Assembly (NCBI GenBank): GCA_016713985.1
Contig: JADJOD010000034.1
Location: 1-64,000, forward strand
Reading direction: 5' to 3'
Source: Lewinellaceae bacterium
Lineage (GTDB): Bacteria > Bacteroidota > Bacteroidia > Chitinophagales > Saprospiraceae
DNA: 64,000 nt
Of this stretch, positions 26,480 to 35,140 are shown one piece after another; the first letter of the stretch is position 1; each line of letters starts with the position of its first letter. The translations under genes were made by a program, and so were the position numbers. A model generated the notes under the pieces. It had not been told where the DNA came from. It did not search any database and saw only the letters and a program-made list of their open reading frames with translations.

Positions 26480-26693
26480 GAGCAAGCAGTGTGTAGGTGA
26501 ATGAGAAGGCGTTGGCCTGTCATTGGTGCGGGCTGGCGCAGCAATGTTAGGCAAACATTTGTTGTTGAAAAAATTTTGACAAATAAACGTTTTACAAAGG
26601 CGGTTTTTGCCAATCAATGAAAGGAATCCGGGAACCAGGGCCCGGGAATTGCCTCCGGAAAGTTGATTTTTTCCGTTTCTTTGCGGCAGAGGG

Positions 26694-26780
26694 GAGATGC
26701 CGGATGCCGGATGCCGGATGCCGGATGCCAGATGCCGGATACCAGATGGGAGATGCCAGATGGGAGATGCCGGATAACCG
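26694..26780. repeat. Degenerate GGATGCC tandem repeat
   Basis: About eleven units of 7-8 bp (GATGCCG, with variants GATGCCA and GATGGGA) run from 26694 to 26780, just ahead of the EamA transporter start at 26807. The tract is translated into a repetitive MPDAGCRMPDAGC peptide if read in frame, which looks spurious. Such short degenerate arrays are prone to slippage and could vary expression of the next gene. Confidence 0.75.
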
Positions 26781-26806
26781 ATACGATAACCAATACACCA
26801 ATAACC

Positions 26807-27307
26807 ATGTCCAACCGCCCACCTTCCGCCTTAGATTGGTTTTTGCTTTTTTTGCTGGCTGTTGTCTGGGGCGCTTCCTTTCTGTTTATCAAGCGGTCGG
26901 TGCAGATCTTCGACCCGATGCAGATGGCGATGTGGCGAATGGTATTTGCAACGGTGATTTATTTGCCCGTAGCCGCGGCTTTTTGGTCAAAAATCGACTG
27001 GAAGCAATGGAAACCCCTTTTGGTTGTGGCATTTTGCGGGTCGGCCATCCCCAATTTTTTATTTGCCGTGGCCGGGCGGCACGTCGACAGCAGTCTCGCG
27101 GGTGTGCTCAACTCCCTGACTCCCTTGTTTACACTGATGCTCGGGGTGGCTTATTTTCAAATGACTTTCACCCGGAATAAAGTGATCGGGGTGGTGCTCG
27201 GACTGGCGGGCGCCATGGTGCTGATTTTTTTTAACAGCAAAAGCGGCGTCAGCGGCAACGCTTTTTTGCCGGTTTGTGTGTATTGGCCACGACTTGTTAT
27301 GCCGTAA
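26807..27307 (+). CDS. EamA/DMT-family transporter, N-terminal half (frameshifted)
   Basis: Starting at MSNRPPSALDWFLL (26807), this is the first half of a ten-helix drug/metabolite transporter: VVWGASFLFIKRSVQIFDPM, then LVVAFCGSAIPNFLFAVAGR and SLTPLFTLMLGVAYF are typical EamA features. The frame ends early with an unnatural VCVYWPRLVMP. A one-base change in the T6 run at 27262-27267 restores AGLCVLATTCYAVNANVVNR and joins it to 27274-27681, for a protein of about 291 aa. The substrate is unknown. Confidence 0.85.
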   Translation: MSNRPPSALDWFLLFLLAVVWGASFLFIKRSVQIFDPMQMAMWRMVFATVIYLPVAAAFWSKIDWKQWKPLLVVAFCGSAIPNFLFAVAGRHVDSSLAGVLNSLTPLFTLMLGVAYFQMTFTRNKVIGVVLGLAGAMVLIFFNSKSGVSGNAFLPVCVYWPRLVMP

Positions 27308-27681
27308 ATGCCAACGTAGTAAACAGGTGGTTGCGCAATATGCACCCCGCCGGTATCGCTTCTGCGGCATTTGTACTCACCGGATGGATGTTCGTCATCG
27401 GCCTCTGGCAATCGGAAGGCTGGCAGGCAGCGCGGCAGCAGCCCGACGGCATAAAAGGCCTCGGTTACATCCTTTACCTTGCGGCGCTGGGCACGGTCGG
27501 CGGCTCGATCCTGTATTTTTGGTTGTTGCAGCGAACGAGCGCCATTTTTGCCACTTCCGTCACTTACCTGCTGCCGGTAGCCGCCATCCTGCTGGGCGCA
27601 TTCGACGGTGAAACCATCGGCGCGGTGGACCTGGGTGGTACGGCAATCATTTTGACCGGATTGTATATTGCCCGGAAATGA
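27274..27681 (+). CDS. EamA/DMT-family transporter, C-terminal half
   Basis: This is the second EamA repeat (ATTCYAVNANVVNRWLRNMH to GTAIILTGLYIARK), including YFWLLQRTSAIFATSVTYLL and a conserved PVAAILLG segment. It is the natural continuation of 26807-27307 across a homopolymer indel, so the nominal TTG start at 27274 is not a real start. Together they give ten transmembrane helices. Confidence 0.83.
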   Translation: MCVLATTCYAVNANVVNRWLRNMHPAGIASAAFVLTGWMFVIGLWQSEGWQAARQQPDGIKGLGYILYLAALGTVGGSILYFWLLQRTSAIFATSVTYLLPVAAILLGAFDGETIGAVDLGGTAIILTGLYIARK

Positions 27682-27697
27682 TTGGACGGGAAGCGAT

Positions 27698-27705
27698 TAT
27701 CTTTG
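27698..27705 (+). promoter_or_regulatory. Bacteroidota -7 box TATCTTTG
   Basis: TATCTTTG matches TAnnTTTG, 132 bases before the lipoprotein start at 27837. A weak ATTG lies about 15 bases upstream in place of the -33 box. Confidence 0.4.
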
Positions 27706-27836
27706 CCGTTCCGGGCCGTTCATCTTCCCGATCTGGAAAGGCCGGCCAACCTGAACATTACCTATCCATTCAACACCCGGCTGGTGAAAACAGGGGGCGA
27801 CACCTTGCAGGCAAACACCGGCCCCACTCAATTTCA

Positions 27837-28390
27837 ATGAAAAAGAAACTCGGCATTATTGTCCTGTTGTGCATCGGCATCCATCTGTTAGACGCCTGTT
27901 GCGGCGAAAACAAACCTTTTTTCGACTATTCCAAGTTGTTGGTCTCCTCCGAATTGCTGCTGGTCACCGCCACGCAGGATACCCTGCTGACCCTGAGTGT
28001 CCAGCCCGATGAAGTGGAATACCTCGCTTCCAACTACGAATTGACCGTCACCACAGCCGCCTATGGTACCAGTTGCCCGCAACCCGGCGAACAAGGCTCG
28101 AAATTCAAGATGAACGCTGTGGACATCCTGGCGGACAAAGACTTCAACGATACCTTGCCGGCGGGCACGTCGCTCAGCTCCATCTTTTTCAACGCCCGGT
28201 CGGCGAATACCACCGATCCGATCACACAAAACCTGTCCGAACTGGAGTTTCCCGCTCCGGAATGGGATTTTGTGGTGTACACTAAGCAAAACCCGCAAAC
28301 CCGACCGAACCTTTTACACTTACCGTAAAAGTCACCAAATCAGACGGTTCGGTAGCACAAGGAAAGGTAGCCGGTGTGAAGTTCAGGTAA
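27837..28390 (+). CDS. Putative lipoprotein of about 184 aa, one frameshift
   Basis: MKKKLGIIVLLCIGIHLLDAC is a lipoprotein signal with Cys at position 21 and a second Cys next to it. The body (FFDYSKL, then PDEVEYLASNYELTV and FNDTLPAGTSLSSIFFN) resembles a Bacteroidota lipoprotein family with a CCG...YxDY start, possibly DUF5034-like. As sequenced, the frame shifts after VVYTKQNP near 28290-28303. In the next frame NPTEPFTLTVKVTKSDGSVA and a natural end VKFR (stop 28388-28390) complete it. Without correction the frame ends at 28328. Function is unknown. Confidence 0.6.
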
Positions 28391-28398
28391 AAAAACGC

Positions 28399-28911
28399 TT
28401 ATTTAAACCACCCGGCGTAAAAAACGTAGTTGTTCGCGATCCGCTCAATCTGGCCTTTGAACAATTCGGGCGTGAGGTCCTTTACCCGCCGGGCGGGCAC
28501 TCCCGCGTACACACCGCCGGCATGGCAGACCATTTTTTCCAGTACCACCGCCCCTGCGGCGATCAGGCAATTTTCCTCCACCACGGCTTCGTCCATCACG
28601 ATGGCGCCCATGCCGACGAGCACGTTGTCGTGCAAGGTACAGCCGTGCACCAGGGCGCGATGGCCGATGCTGACGTGGTTGCCGATGGTGGTGCCACATT
28701 TCTGGTAGGTGCCGTGCAAAATAGCCCCGTCCTGGATATTTACTTTGTTGCCGATGCGGATGAAGTTGACGTCGCCGCGTACCACCGCCTGAAACCAAAC
28801 GGAACAATCGTCGCCCATGATCACATCGCCGATAACGGTGGCGTTTTCTGCCAGAAAACAGTTTTGGCCGAATTGGGGAGAAAAATCGCGACAGGGAAGG
28901 ATGAGTGGCAT
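28399..28911 (-). CDS. Gamma-class carbonic anhydrase family protein
   Basis: This 170-aa left-handed beta-helix protein has hexapeptide repeats throughout (IGDVIMGDDCSVWFQAVVRG, IRIGNKVNIQDGAILHG). The three zinc-binding His of the family are present in AILHG, SIGHRALVHG (two). It would hydrate CO2 or act as a related metal-dependent trimer. Its stop lies 8 bp from the stop of the convergent lipoprotein gene. Confidence 0.9.
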   Translation of the reverse strand: MPLILPCRDFSPQFGQNCFLAENATVIGDVIMGDDCSVWFQAVVRGDVNFIRIGNKVNIQDGAILHGTYQKCGTTIGNHVSIGHRALVHGCTLHDNVLVGMGAIVMDEAVVEENCLIAAGAVVLEKMVCHAGGVYAGVPARRVKDLTPELFKGQIERIANNYVFYAGWFK

Positions 28912-28946
28912 GGGTGAGAGAGAGGTGAGAGAGGTGAGAGGAGGTG

Positions 28947-29329
28947 TCAGACTTGCTTGGTCAGGGGCAACCGGCGTATTCTTGTCAGGCCCCAGGCAAT
29001 CGCCGCCCGGCCGCGTTGGCGATCATATCATCTACTTCATAAAACCTTCCGGGAATAAATGCGCCTTGCACATACTCTATGAAGATGCCGTAGGCCGACG
29101 AAAAAGCAAAAATGACTAATCCTTCTTTCCAGCCCGCCCGGCGCCCGGCGGAACGGGTATACCCCCACAGCAACAGCCACGAAAGCACGCCATACGCAGC
29201 GAGGTGACCCAACTTGTCGACGGAAAACAAATTGAACTTCGGGAGGCTCACACCCGGTGTTACCGATGCACCCGTGACGATCAGGAGCCATAAAAAGGCG
29301 GGGAGCCAGGGAAACCATTTTTTGGTCAT
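28947..29329 (-). CDS. VanZ-family membrane protein (frameshift near its end)
   Basis: VanZ-like protein with four hydrophobic segments. Landmarks are VDKLGHLAAYGVLSWLLLWG and the acidic FIEYVQGAFIPGRFYEVDDM, followed by IANAAG, the conserved tail of the family. As sequenced the frame stops early at 28985 with an aberrant RRLPGA. Adding one G to the GGG run near 29010 gives AGAAIAWGLTRIRRLPLTKQ and a stop at 28947, a natural length of about 127 aa. VanZ relatives affect antibiotic and envelope properties, but their biochemistry is unclear. Confidence 0.82.
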
Positions 29330-29355
29330 TTTGTGCTATAAATTTTTGTTAGTCT

Positions 29356-29667
29356 TCAATCCAGCACCCCTTTTCGTTTCATTTTGTAATAATGCACCCC
29401 CGCGCCGAATACCCAGCCTTCTTTGCCCGACTGGGTGCGCACTTTTACCCAATGGTCGGTCACTTTTTCGTAACCAAGGCTGATCTCCTGGGTCCACTCG
29501 GTTTTTTTGTTCAAAAAGGTGACCGGCTCGTACAGTTCAAGTTTGGCGACCGTTTCACTTTTTAAACCGGGTTCTTTGCGGACTTTCAGGCCGTCGATGC
29601 TGACAAAAAGGGTGGAATATTTGCCGCTGGCGGCGGGTGGCGGCGCGGATGACGACTGATTGGACAA
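29356..29667 (-). CDS. SH3b-domain protein, C-terminal segment
   Basis: This 103-aa segment holds a bacterial SH3-like domain (LFVSIDGLKVRKEPGLKSET, then DHWVKVRTQSGKEGWVFGAG). It is the continuation of the membrane-anchored protein at 29586-29990: in the same frame upstream lies ASLPSGAAGANPQPGAKPTR, a Pro/Ala linker. An indel near 29730 separates the two. SH3b domains commonly bind cell-wall peptides. Confidence 0.75.
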   Translation of the reverse strand: MSNQSSSAPPPAASGKYSTLFVSIDGLKVRKEPGLKSETVAKLELYEPVTFLNKKTEWTQEISLGYEKVTDHWVKVRTQSGKEGWVFGAGVHYYKMKRKGVLD

Positions 29668-29990
29668 TACGGGGCGGGTGGGTTTGGCGCCAGGCTGCGG
29701 GTTGGCGCCCGCGGCTCCGGAAGGCAGGGAGGCGCGGCAACAGCCGGCTGTGCCGCCGGGGAACTGCCCGGACTTTGTGTATTAACCGGTGTTTGAACGG
29801 TTTGTGCAGGCGTTTGCTGCACCACGATCGTGTCGTGGCGGGCCGGACGTTCTTCTTCTTCCTCTTCACCCGTTTCGTGCACACTGCGCACGAGTTCGGA
29901 GCGTTTGGCGGAACATTTCGACACGGCCCACAACAGAACGCAACCGATAAAAACCGCGATGATCAGGGATTCGACTTTGGGAAGTTTCAT
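29586..29990 (-). CDS. SH3b-domain protein, N-terminal membrane anchor and linker
   Basis: From MKLPKVESLIIAVFIGCVLL (29990) the protein has one transmembrane segment, a Glu-rich patch (TGEEEEEERPARHD) and a Pro/Ala/Gln linker. After about 85 residues the frame turns Arg/Pro-rich and unnatural. The SH3b domain follows in the other frame (29356-29667). Joined, the protein is about 210 aa: inner-membrane anchor, flexible periplasmic linker and SH3b tip. A longer in-frame start at 30029 is less likely. Confidence 0.7.
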   Translation of the reverse strand: MKLPKVESLIIAVFIGCVLLWAVSKCSAKRSELVRSVHETGEEEEEERPARHDTIVVQQTPAQTVQTPVNTQSPGSSPAAQPAVAAPPCLPEPRAPTRSLAPNPPAPYCPISRHPRRHPPPAANIPPFLSASTA

Positions 29991-30059
29991 ACGACAAAAG
30001 TAATTAGGTATCAAGGTTTCGGGTGACATCCGGGGCTGACAGATTTCAAGGTTTTCCAG

Positions 30060-30067
30060 TACATTTG
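30060..30067 (+). promoter_or_regulatory. Bacteroidota -7 box TACATTTG
   Basis: TACATTTG matches TAnnTTTG and sits about 100 bases before the dprA start codon. No clear -33 box was seen. Confidence 0.4.
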
Positions 30068-30161
30068 CCGGCCAAATTTAAGGCTAAGAAACGGTTTTGG
30101 AACTATTCGCCAAACCTTAGATTCGCCAAAACACATCCACCCATCTGCGAACAGCCAAACA

Positions 30162-31277
30162 ATGGGTCCAATGCCAGACAACCTTCAACATCAGATCGCA
30201 CTTACCCTGGTGCCTCAGGTGGGCGCCGTTACCGCCAAAATGCTGATCAGTTATTGCGGCAGCGCAGAAGCCGTATTCAACACCCCGAAAAAGGACTTGT
30301 TGAAAATCCCCGGTATCGGCCCGGCGACGGCCGACGCCCTGCACAAATCCGGGCCGCTGCAATCTGCCGAACGCGAGATGCAGTTCCTCGAACAACACCG
30401 GATTTCGGCGCTTTTTTATACCCACGAACGTTTTCCAGCGCGGCTCCGGCAATGTTACGACAGCCCGGCACTCGTTTATTTTAAAGGCTCCGCCACCGAT
30501 CTTTTGTCGGCACGCCGGATCGTAGCCGTAGTGGGTACCCGCCAGCCGACGGAATACGGCAAAATGGTGTGTGAAGAGATCATTGAAGGTCTTCAGGCTT
30601 ATAATGTGCTTGTTGTCAGTGGATTGGCGTATGGTGTCGATATCACGGCGCACCGGAAAGCCATCGCGCTGGATATGCCCAATATCGGCGTTTTGGGGCA
30701 TGGCCTGGGCAATATTTATCCCAGCCAGCACCGCAGTGTCGCCCTGCGGATGATCGAAAACGGCGGGCTCCTGACCGAATATACCCACGATACAAAACCC
30801 GACCGCGAACATTTTCCCATGCGCAACCGCATCATCGCCGGCCTGTGCGACGCCTTGCTGGTGGTGGAAACGGCGGCTACCGGCGGCTCCATGATCTCCG
30901 CCGAACTGGCCGGCCAATATGAACGCGACATCTTTGCCGTACCGGGCCGGGTACGTGATCCCAAAAGCGCCGGCTGCAATCTGCTCATCAAAAACAACCG
31001 GGCCCGCCTTGTCGAATCAGCCGCCGACCTGGCATCCAGCCTGCGTTGGGAAGAAGCGGGCAAGCAAATCACCGTTCAGACGCAACTTTTTCCCGATCTT
31101 TCCCCGGCAGAAACCGTTCTGCTCGATATTATCCGCGAACAACCCGAAATTCCCATCGACCGGCTCACGGTAGCCGCCAAACTTCCTCCGGGTGAATTGG
31201 CCTCCCTGATCCTCGAACTCGAATTTAAGGGAATTATTCGGACCTTACCCGGCAAACGGTATATGGTTTCTGCCTAA
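30162..31277 (+). CDS. dprA: DNA processing protein DprA
   Basis: This 371-aa protein protects incoming single-stranded DNA and loads RecA during natural transformation. It has an N-terminal HhH/SAM-like region (LKIPGIGPATADALHKSG), the Rossmann DNA_processg_A domain with VVGTRQPTEYG, SGLAYGVDITAHRKAI, LGHGLGNIYPSQH and MRNRIIAGLCDALLVVE, and a C-terminal winged helix (about 310-371). Length and order are normal. The start is ATG at 30162 or the in-frame ATG nine bases later. It is followed at 21 bp by the phosphatase gene, so they may share a transcript. Confidence 0.95.
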   Translation: MGPMPDNLQHQIALTLVPQVGAVTAKMLISYCGSAEAVFNTPKKDLLKIPGIGPATADALHKSGPLQSAEREMQFLEQHRISALFYTHERFPARLRQCYDSPALVYFKGSATDLLSARRIVAVVGTRQPTEYGKMVCEEIIEGLQAYNVLVVSGLAYGVDITAHRKAIALDMPNIGVLGHGLGNIYPSQHRSVALRMIENGGLLTEYTHDTKPDREHFPMRNRIIAGLCDALLVVETAATGGSMISAELAGQYERDIFAVPGRVRDPKSAGCNLLIKNNRARLVESAADLASSLRWEEAGKQITVQTQLFPDLSPAETVLLDIIREQPEIPIDRLTVAAKLPPGELASLILELEFKGIIRTLPGKRYMVSA

Positions 31278-31297
31278 ACAAAACAATATAAACATCT

Positions 31298-32413
31298 GTG
31301 AAACAACTCATTATAATCCCTGCATTGTTGCTGCTTTCTTTTCAGCAAACCCTGGAAAACCCACCCGCATCCCCGGTCGGGAAACTTCCCAAAAACGTCA
31401 TTCTGATGATCGGCGACGGTATGGGGCTCACACAGGTGACCGCAGGTATGTATAGCAGCAACAAGCGGCTTAACCTCGAAAAATGCACCGTTACGGGCCT
31501 GATCAAAACGCATTCGGCCCGAAACATCGTCACCGATTCGGGCGCGGGAGCAACGGCTTTTTCCTGCGGATGCAAAACTTACAACGGCGCCATCGGCGTG
31601 TGTAATGACAAAAAACCCTGTTGGACGATCCTTGAACAGGCTGAAAAACAAGGACTTGCAACCGGGTTGGTGACCACGTCCAGCATTACCCACGCCACAC
31701 CCGCTTCCTTTATCGCACACGTGCCCGACCGCGGCGATATGCAGGCCATCGCCGCTTATTTCCTGCAAACCGACATCGACCTGTTTATCGGCGGCGGGAA
31801 AAAATATTTTGCCGAACGTACGGCCGATCAGCGCAACCTGGTGCAGGAACTCACGGACAAAGGTTACCGGGTGTACGACTTCTCCCAGAAAAAACTGGCC
31901 GACCTCAGCCCCGCCGCCGACCAGCCTTTGGTGTGGTTTTCCGCCAACGAAGAACCGCCGGGTGTGGCTGGAGGACGCGATTATTTGCCCCTTGCCACCC
32001 GGATAGCGCCCGATTTTTTGCAAAAAAGGAGTGAAAACGGCTTTTTTCTGATGATTGAGGGCGCCCAGATCGATTGGGCGGGCCACGCGAACAACGCTCC
32101 CAATACCGTCAGGGAAATGCTCGATTTTGACGACGCCATCGGCGAAGCGTTGCGTTTTGCCGAAAAAGACGGAGAAACATTGATCGTAATCACCGCCGAC
32201 CATGAAACGGGCGGCATGGCACTCGAACAAAGCCGGTCGCCGGACACCCTCGACATGACCTTCCAAACCAAATCGCACACCGCTTCACTGGTGCCGGTAT
32301 TTGCCTACGGCCCCGGCGCCGAACTTTTCGGCGGGGTGTACGACAACACGGATATTTTTCAGAAAATGTGGGATGCGTTCGGCTTCCCGCCCCCGGTGGA
32401 AATCAAAAAATAG
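31298..32413 (+). CDS. PhoA-family alkaline phosphatase
   Basis: This 371-aa secreted alkaline phosphatase starts at GTG and has a hydrophobic signal (MKQLIIIPALLLLSFQQ). Motifs are NVILMIGDGMGLTQVTA, the nucleophile Ser in VTDSGAGATAFSCG, THATPASFIAHVPDRGD, MIEGAQIDWAGHANN and VITADHETGGMA. It ends with the usual HTASLVPVFAYGPGA block. It hydrolyses phosphate monoesters using two zinc ions. It is shorter than E. coli PhoA, as is common in Bacteroidota. With the PafA-like enzyme at 22584 the window encodes two unrelated phosphate-scavenging enzymes. Confidence 0.93.
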   Translation: MKQLIIIPALLLLSFQQTLENPPASPVGKLPKNVILMIGDGMGLTQVTAGMYSSNKRLNLEKCTVTGLIKTHSARNIVTDSGAGATAFSCGCKTYNGAIGVCNDKKPCWTILEQAEKQGLATGLVTTSSITHATPASFIAHVPDRGDMQAIAAYFLQTDIDLFIGGGKKYFAERTADQRNLVQELTDKGYRVYDFSQKKLADLSPAADQPLVWFSANEEPPGVAGGRDYLPLATRIAPDFLQKRSENGFFLMIEGAQIDWAGHANNAPNTVREMLDFDDAIGEALRFAEKDGETLIVITADHETGGMALEQSRSPDTLDMTFQTKSHTASLVPVFAYGPGAELFGGVYDNTDIFQKMWDAFGFPPPVEIKK

Positions 32414-32430
32414 GGGTGTTAAATTGTAGG

Positions 32431-33067
32431 ACGGAAATCTTTTCCGTCCGGATGATTCATTCTCAGAATGTTCCGAAGAAAATCAGTATCATTAATATTG
32501 TTCACTTACTAAAACATCAAAAGGCAGAAGGTTCGTACGAACCTCCTGCCTTCATCACCATTTGAGATATGTTGGATAAGATTATTTCTCAGAAAAATGT
32601 CGCATCTTTCGGCGTTGTGTGGTGAGGAGACCAGCCCTACCCCCCAAACGGACTGGTCCCTCGCCCACGGGTTTAAGACCGCATTCGGCCTTAAATCTTT
32701 ATGGAATCTGCGATTCTAACTTGTCTTTTCAAAAATCATCCGGCTCTTTTTTCCGGCGATTCAACGCGTTTCAGCGTACTCTATATCAGGCAACTACTGT
32801 GCCAATTCCTGGAATGAATACATCGTATGAAGTAGTTTTTTTTACAGGTTAATTCCCTGAAAAGGGTATAAAAACCTCAGTAATACATTGTTTGTCAGTT
32901 ATTTAAATTTTACTTTGCCATTACCGGACAATTTGACAGACACACAGCGGCTGGCACAGGCTTTGATCGCCTTTCCTTGTTTTTGACCTTTTTTATTTAA
33001 AATCATGGCTGTTAATTTTCTTCGGAACATTCTGAGCATGAAACATCCGGACGGAAAAAATTTCCGC
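32431..33067. repeat. Non-coding interval bounded by a 53-bp inverted repeat
   Basis: The sequence at 32431-32483 (GACGGAAATC..., TTCCGTCCGGATG, then CAGAATGTTCCGAAGAAAAT) returns as its reverse complement at 33015-33067 with about six mismatches. Each arm also forms its own small GGAAA/TTTCC hairpin. The 530 bases between hold a terminator-like hairpin and no convincing gene. A 77-codon plus-strand frame at 32619 looks random. The pair may mark a non-autonomous mobile element or a genome-wide intergenic repeat. The arms end right before htpG. Confidence 0.7.
32521..32552 (+). terminator. Hairpin downstream of the PhoA-family gene
   Basis: AAGGCAG-A-AGGTTCGTACGAACCT-C-CTGCCTT forms a nearly perfect 16-bp stem around a GTAC centre, about 110 bases after the phosphatase stop. 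No T-run follows, so it may be an attenuating hairpin rather than a strict intrinsic terminator. Confidence 0.55.
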
Positions 33068-33106
33068 TCTGCCACTTAATACGCAACAAATCAATACGAC
33101 CGAATT

Positions 33107-33655
33107 ATGCAAACAGGTACGATTTCCGTTCAGACCGAGAACATATTTCCCATTATCAAAAAATTCCTCTACTCTGACCACGAGATTTTCCTGCGCGAAC
33201 TGGTGTCGAACGCCGTGGACGCAACCACGAAACTCCAGGTTTTGGCCAACCGCGGCGATGTAAAAGGAGAAATCGGCGACACCACCATCGAGGTAATCCT
33301 CGAAGAAGCCGAAAAGCGACTCATCATCCGCGACAAAGGCATCGGCATGACGGAAGAAGAGGTCCTGAAATACCTCAACCAGATCGCCTTTTCCAGCGCC
33401 GCGGAATTCCTTGAAAAAAACAAAGACAGCGCCATTATCGGGCATTTCGGCCTCGGGTTTTATTCCGCCTTTATGGTAGCCGACCGGGTGGAAGTGGTCA
33501 CAAAATCGTGGCAAAAAGGCGCCAAAGCCGTACGCTGGTCCTGCGAAGGAAGCCCCGAGTTCAGCATGGAAGAGGTGAAAAAAGCCGGGCGCGGCACAGA
33601 TATCATTCTGTATATCAATGAAGAAAACAAAGATTTTCTCGAAAACACCGCGTAG
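33107..33655 (+). CDS. htpG: Chaperone HtpG (Hsp90), N-terminal part, frameshifted
   Basis: This is the ATPase domain of bacterial Hsp90: FLRELVSNAVDATTKL, RDKGIGMTEEEVLKYLNQIA and GHFGLGFYSAFMVADRVEV are the GHKL ATP-site motifs. The frame breaks after INEENKDFLEN. One missing C (AACACC for AACCACC near 33646) would restore HRVEGLLEKYCKYLPVP and join the segment to 33691-34974, for a normal length near 620 aa. As this chaperone is broadly conserved and the rest is intact, a sequencing indel is the likely cause. Confidence 0.93.
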   Translation: MQTGTISVQTENIFPIIKKFLYSDHEIFLRELVSNAVDATTKLQVLANRGDVKGEIGDTTIEVILEEAEKRLIIRDKGIGMTEEEVLKYLNQIAFSSAAEFLEKNKDSAIIGHFGLGFYSAFMVADRVEVVTKSWQKGAKAVRWSCEGSPEFSMEEVKKAGRGTDIILYINEENKDFLENTA

Positions 33656-33690
33656 AAGGGCTGCTGGAAAAATACTGCAAATACCTCCCG

Positions 33691-34974
33691 GTGCCGATTC
33701 AGTTCGGAACCCGCACGGAATATTTCGATACCGGCGAAGGCGAGGATAAAAAGGAGGAATCGCGCGAAATACCCAACATCGTCAACGAAATACGGCCGGT
33801 CTGGAAAAAACTGCCGACCGACCTGAAAGACGAAGAATACCTGGCATTTTACCGCCAGATGTACCCCATGGCGCCGGAGCCGATGTTCTGGATACACCTC
33901 AACATCGACTATCCGTTCAACCTGACGGGTGTGTTGTACTTCCCCAAACTCGGCAACGCCATGGAAGTGACGCGCAACAAAATCCACCTCTATTCCAATC
34001 AGGTATATGTGACCGACGACGTGCGCGACATCGTTCCCGAATGGCTGCTGCTGCTGCACGGCGTCATCGATTCGCCCGATATTCCGCTCAACGTGTCGCG
34101 TTCCTACCTGCAAAGCGACGCCAACGTCAAAAAAATCAGCGAATACATCACCCGGAAAGTGGCCGACAAACTCCACGAACTGTTCAAAAACGACCGCCCG
34201 GCTTTCGAGCAAAAATGGCGCGACCTGGGCGTTTTTGTAAAATACGGGATGATTTCCGACAAAAAATTCGAAGAACGGGCCATGAATTTTGCCTTCGTGG
34301 AAAACGTACAGCACGAATTTTATTTGCTCAACGACTACAAGGAAAAGATCAAAACCGGCCAGACCGACAAACACGGTAAAACCGTGGTTATTTATACCAA
34401 CGACCCCGAAGGCCACGATGTGCCGGTAAAAGCAGCCCGGGCGCGCGGCTACGACGTGTTGCGGCTCGATACCGTGCTCGACAACCACTGGATGCAGCAC
34501 CTCGAATACCGCGGCGAGCTCGGGCTCGTGCTCGTTCGGGTAGATTCCGATACGGCGGACAACCTGGTGCAAAAAGATGAAAAACGCGAGTCCGTGCTTT
34601 CGGAAAAAGAGCAGGAAGAAGTAAAAACCATTTTTGAAGCCATCGCAAAAGGCCAACCCGGCGCTTCCGTGACCCTCGCGGCGCTTTCGCCCGACGACCA
34701 GCCGGTGTTGATCACCAAACCGGAATTCATGCGCCGGATGAAAGAAATGCAATCGATGCAGGGTATGGGTATGCTGGGCGACTTCCCCGACTCGTACAAC
34801 GTCGTGGTGAACACCAACCACCCGCTCGTGGCGCAAAAACTGCTCAAAACCGGCGATGATGCCGAACGCAGCGGCCTGTCGCAATACTTAGTGAATCTCG
34901 CCCTGCTGCAACAGGGAATGCTGCGCGGCGAGGCGTTGACCGGGTTCGTGCAGGCAACTTTGGGCAAGTTATAA
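33691..34974 (+). CDS. htpG: Chaperone HtpG (Hsp90), middle and C-terminal part
   Basis: This continues the Hsp90 chain: the charged linker (GEGEDKKEESREIPN), the middle domain (NLTGVLYFPKLG, DDVRDIVPEWLLLLHGVIDS, then PLNVSRSYLQSDANVKKIS) and the C-terminal dimerisation domain ending ALTGFVQATLGKL. The true reading continues from 33107 across the indel at 33646, so the ATG at 33691 is internal. It helps fold client proteins in the cytoplasm. Confidence 0.93.
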   Translation: MPIQFGTRTEYFDTGEGEDKKEESREIPNIVNEIRPVWKKLPTDLKDEEYLAFYRQMYPMAPEPMFWIHLNIDYPFNLTGVLYFPKLGNAMEVTRNKIHLYSNQVYVTDDVRDIVPEWLLLLHGVIDSPDIPLNVSRSYLQSDANVKKISEYITRKVADKLHELFKNDRPAFEQKWRDLGVFVKYGMISDKKFEERAMNFAFVENVQHEFYLLNDYKEKIKTGQTDKHGKTVVIYTNDPEGHDVPVKAARARGYDVLRLDTVLDNHWMQHLEYRGELGLVLVRVDSDTADNLVQKDEKRESVLSEKEQEEVKTIFEAIAKGQPGASVTLAALSPDDQPVLITKPEFMRRMKEMQSMQGMGMLGDFPDSYNVVVNTNHPLVAQKLLKTGDDAERSGLSQYLVNLALLQQGMLRGEALTGFVQATLGKL

Positions 34975-34982
34975 AAACAAGA

Positions 34983-35007
34983 ACGCCATCCCTGGGTGAG
35001 ATGGCGT
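34983..35007 (+). terminator. Hairpin after htpG
   Basis: ACGCCAT (34983-34989) pairs with ATGGCGT (35001-35007) around an 11-base loop, nine bases after the htpG stop. A T-run is absent. Confidence 0.5.
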
Positions 35008-35140
35008 ATCCTGCATACCTGAAGTGCGTCTTGATGCGCACCTGAAAGAGGGGAAGAACTTTTTTTTGTCCTTCGATGATGAAGCGTGCCCTGTTGTCGG
35101 GCGGATCAGGAGATTACACGCGGACGGGGGCCCACAGCAA

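Noticed and set aside
25298..26500. 400-codon plus-strand frame
   Set aside because: Antisense of the SSS symporter. Composition is His/Arg/Gln-rich and unlike a protein.
31274..32278. 334-codon minus-strand frame
   Set aside because: Antisense of the PhoA-family gene with its intact active-site motifs.
32619..32852. 77-codon plus-strand frame between the inverted repeats
   Set aside because: No homologue I recognise, and random-looking composition within a hairpin-rich spacer.
33460..34884. 474-codon minus-strand frame
   Set aside because: Antisense of htpG, which is certain on the plus strand.
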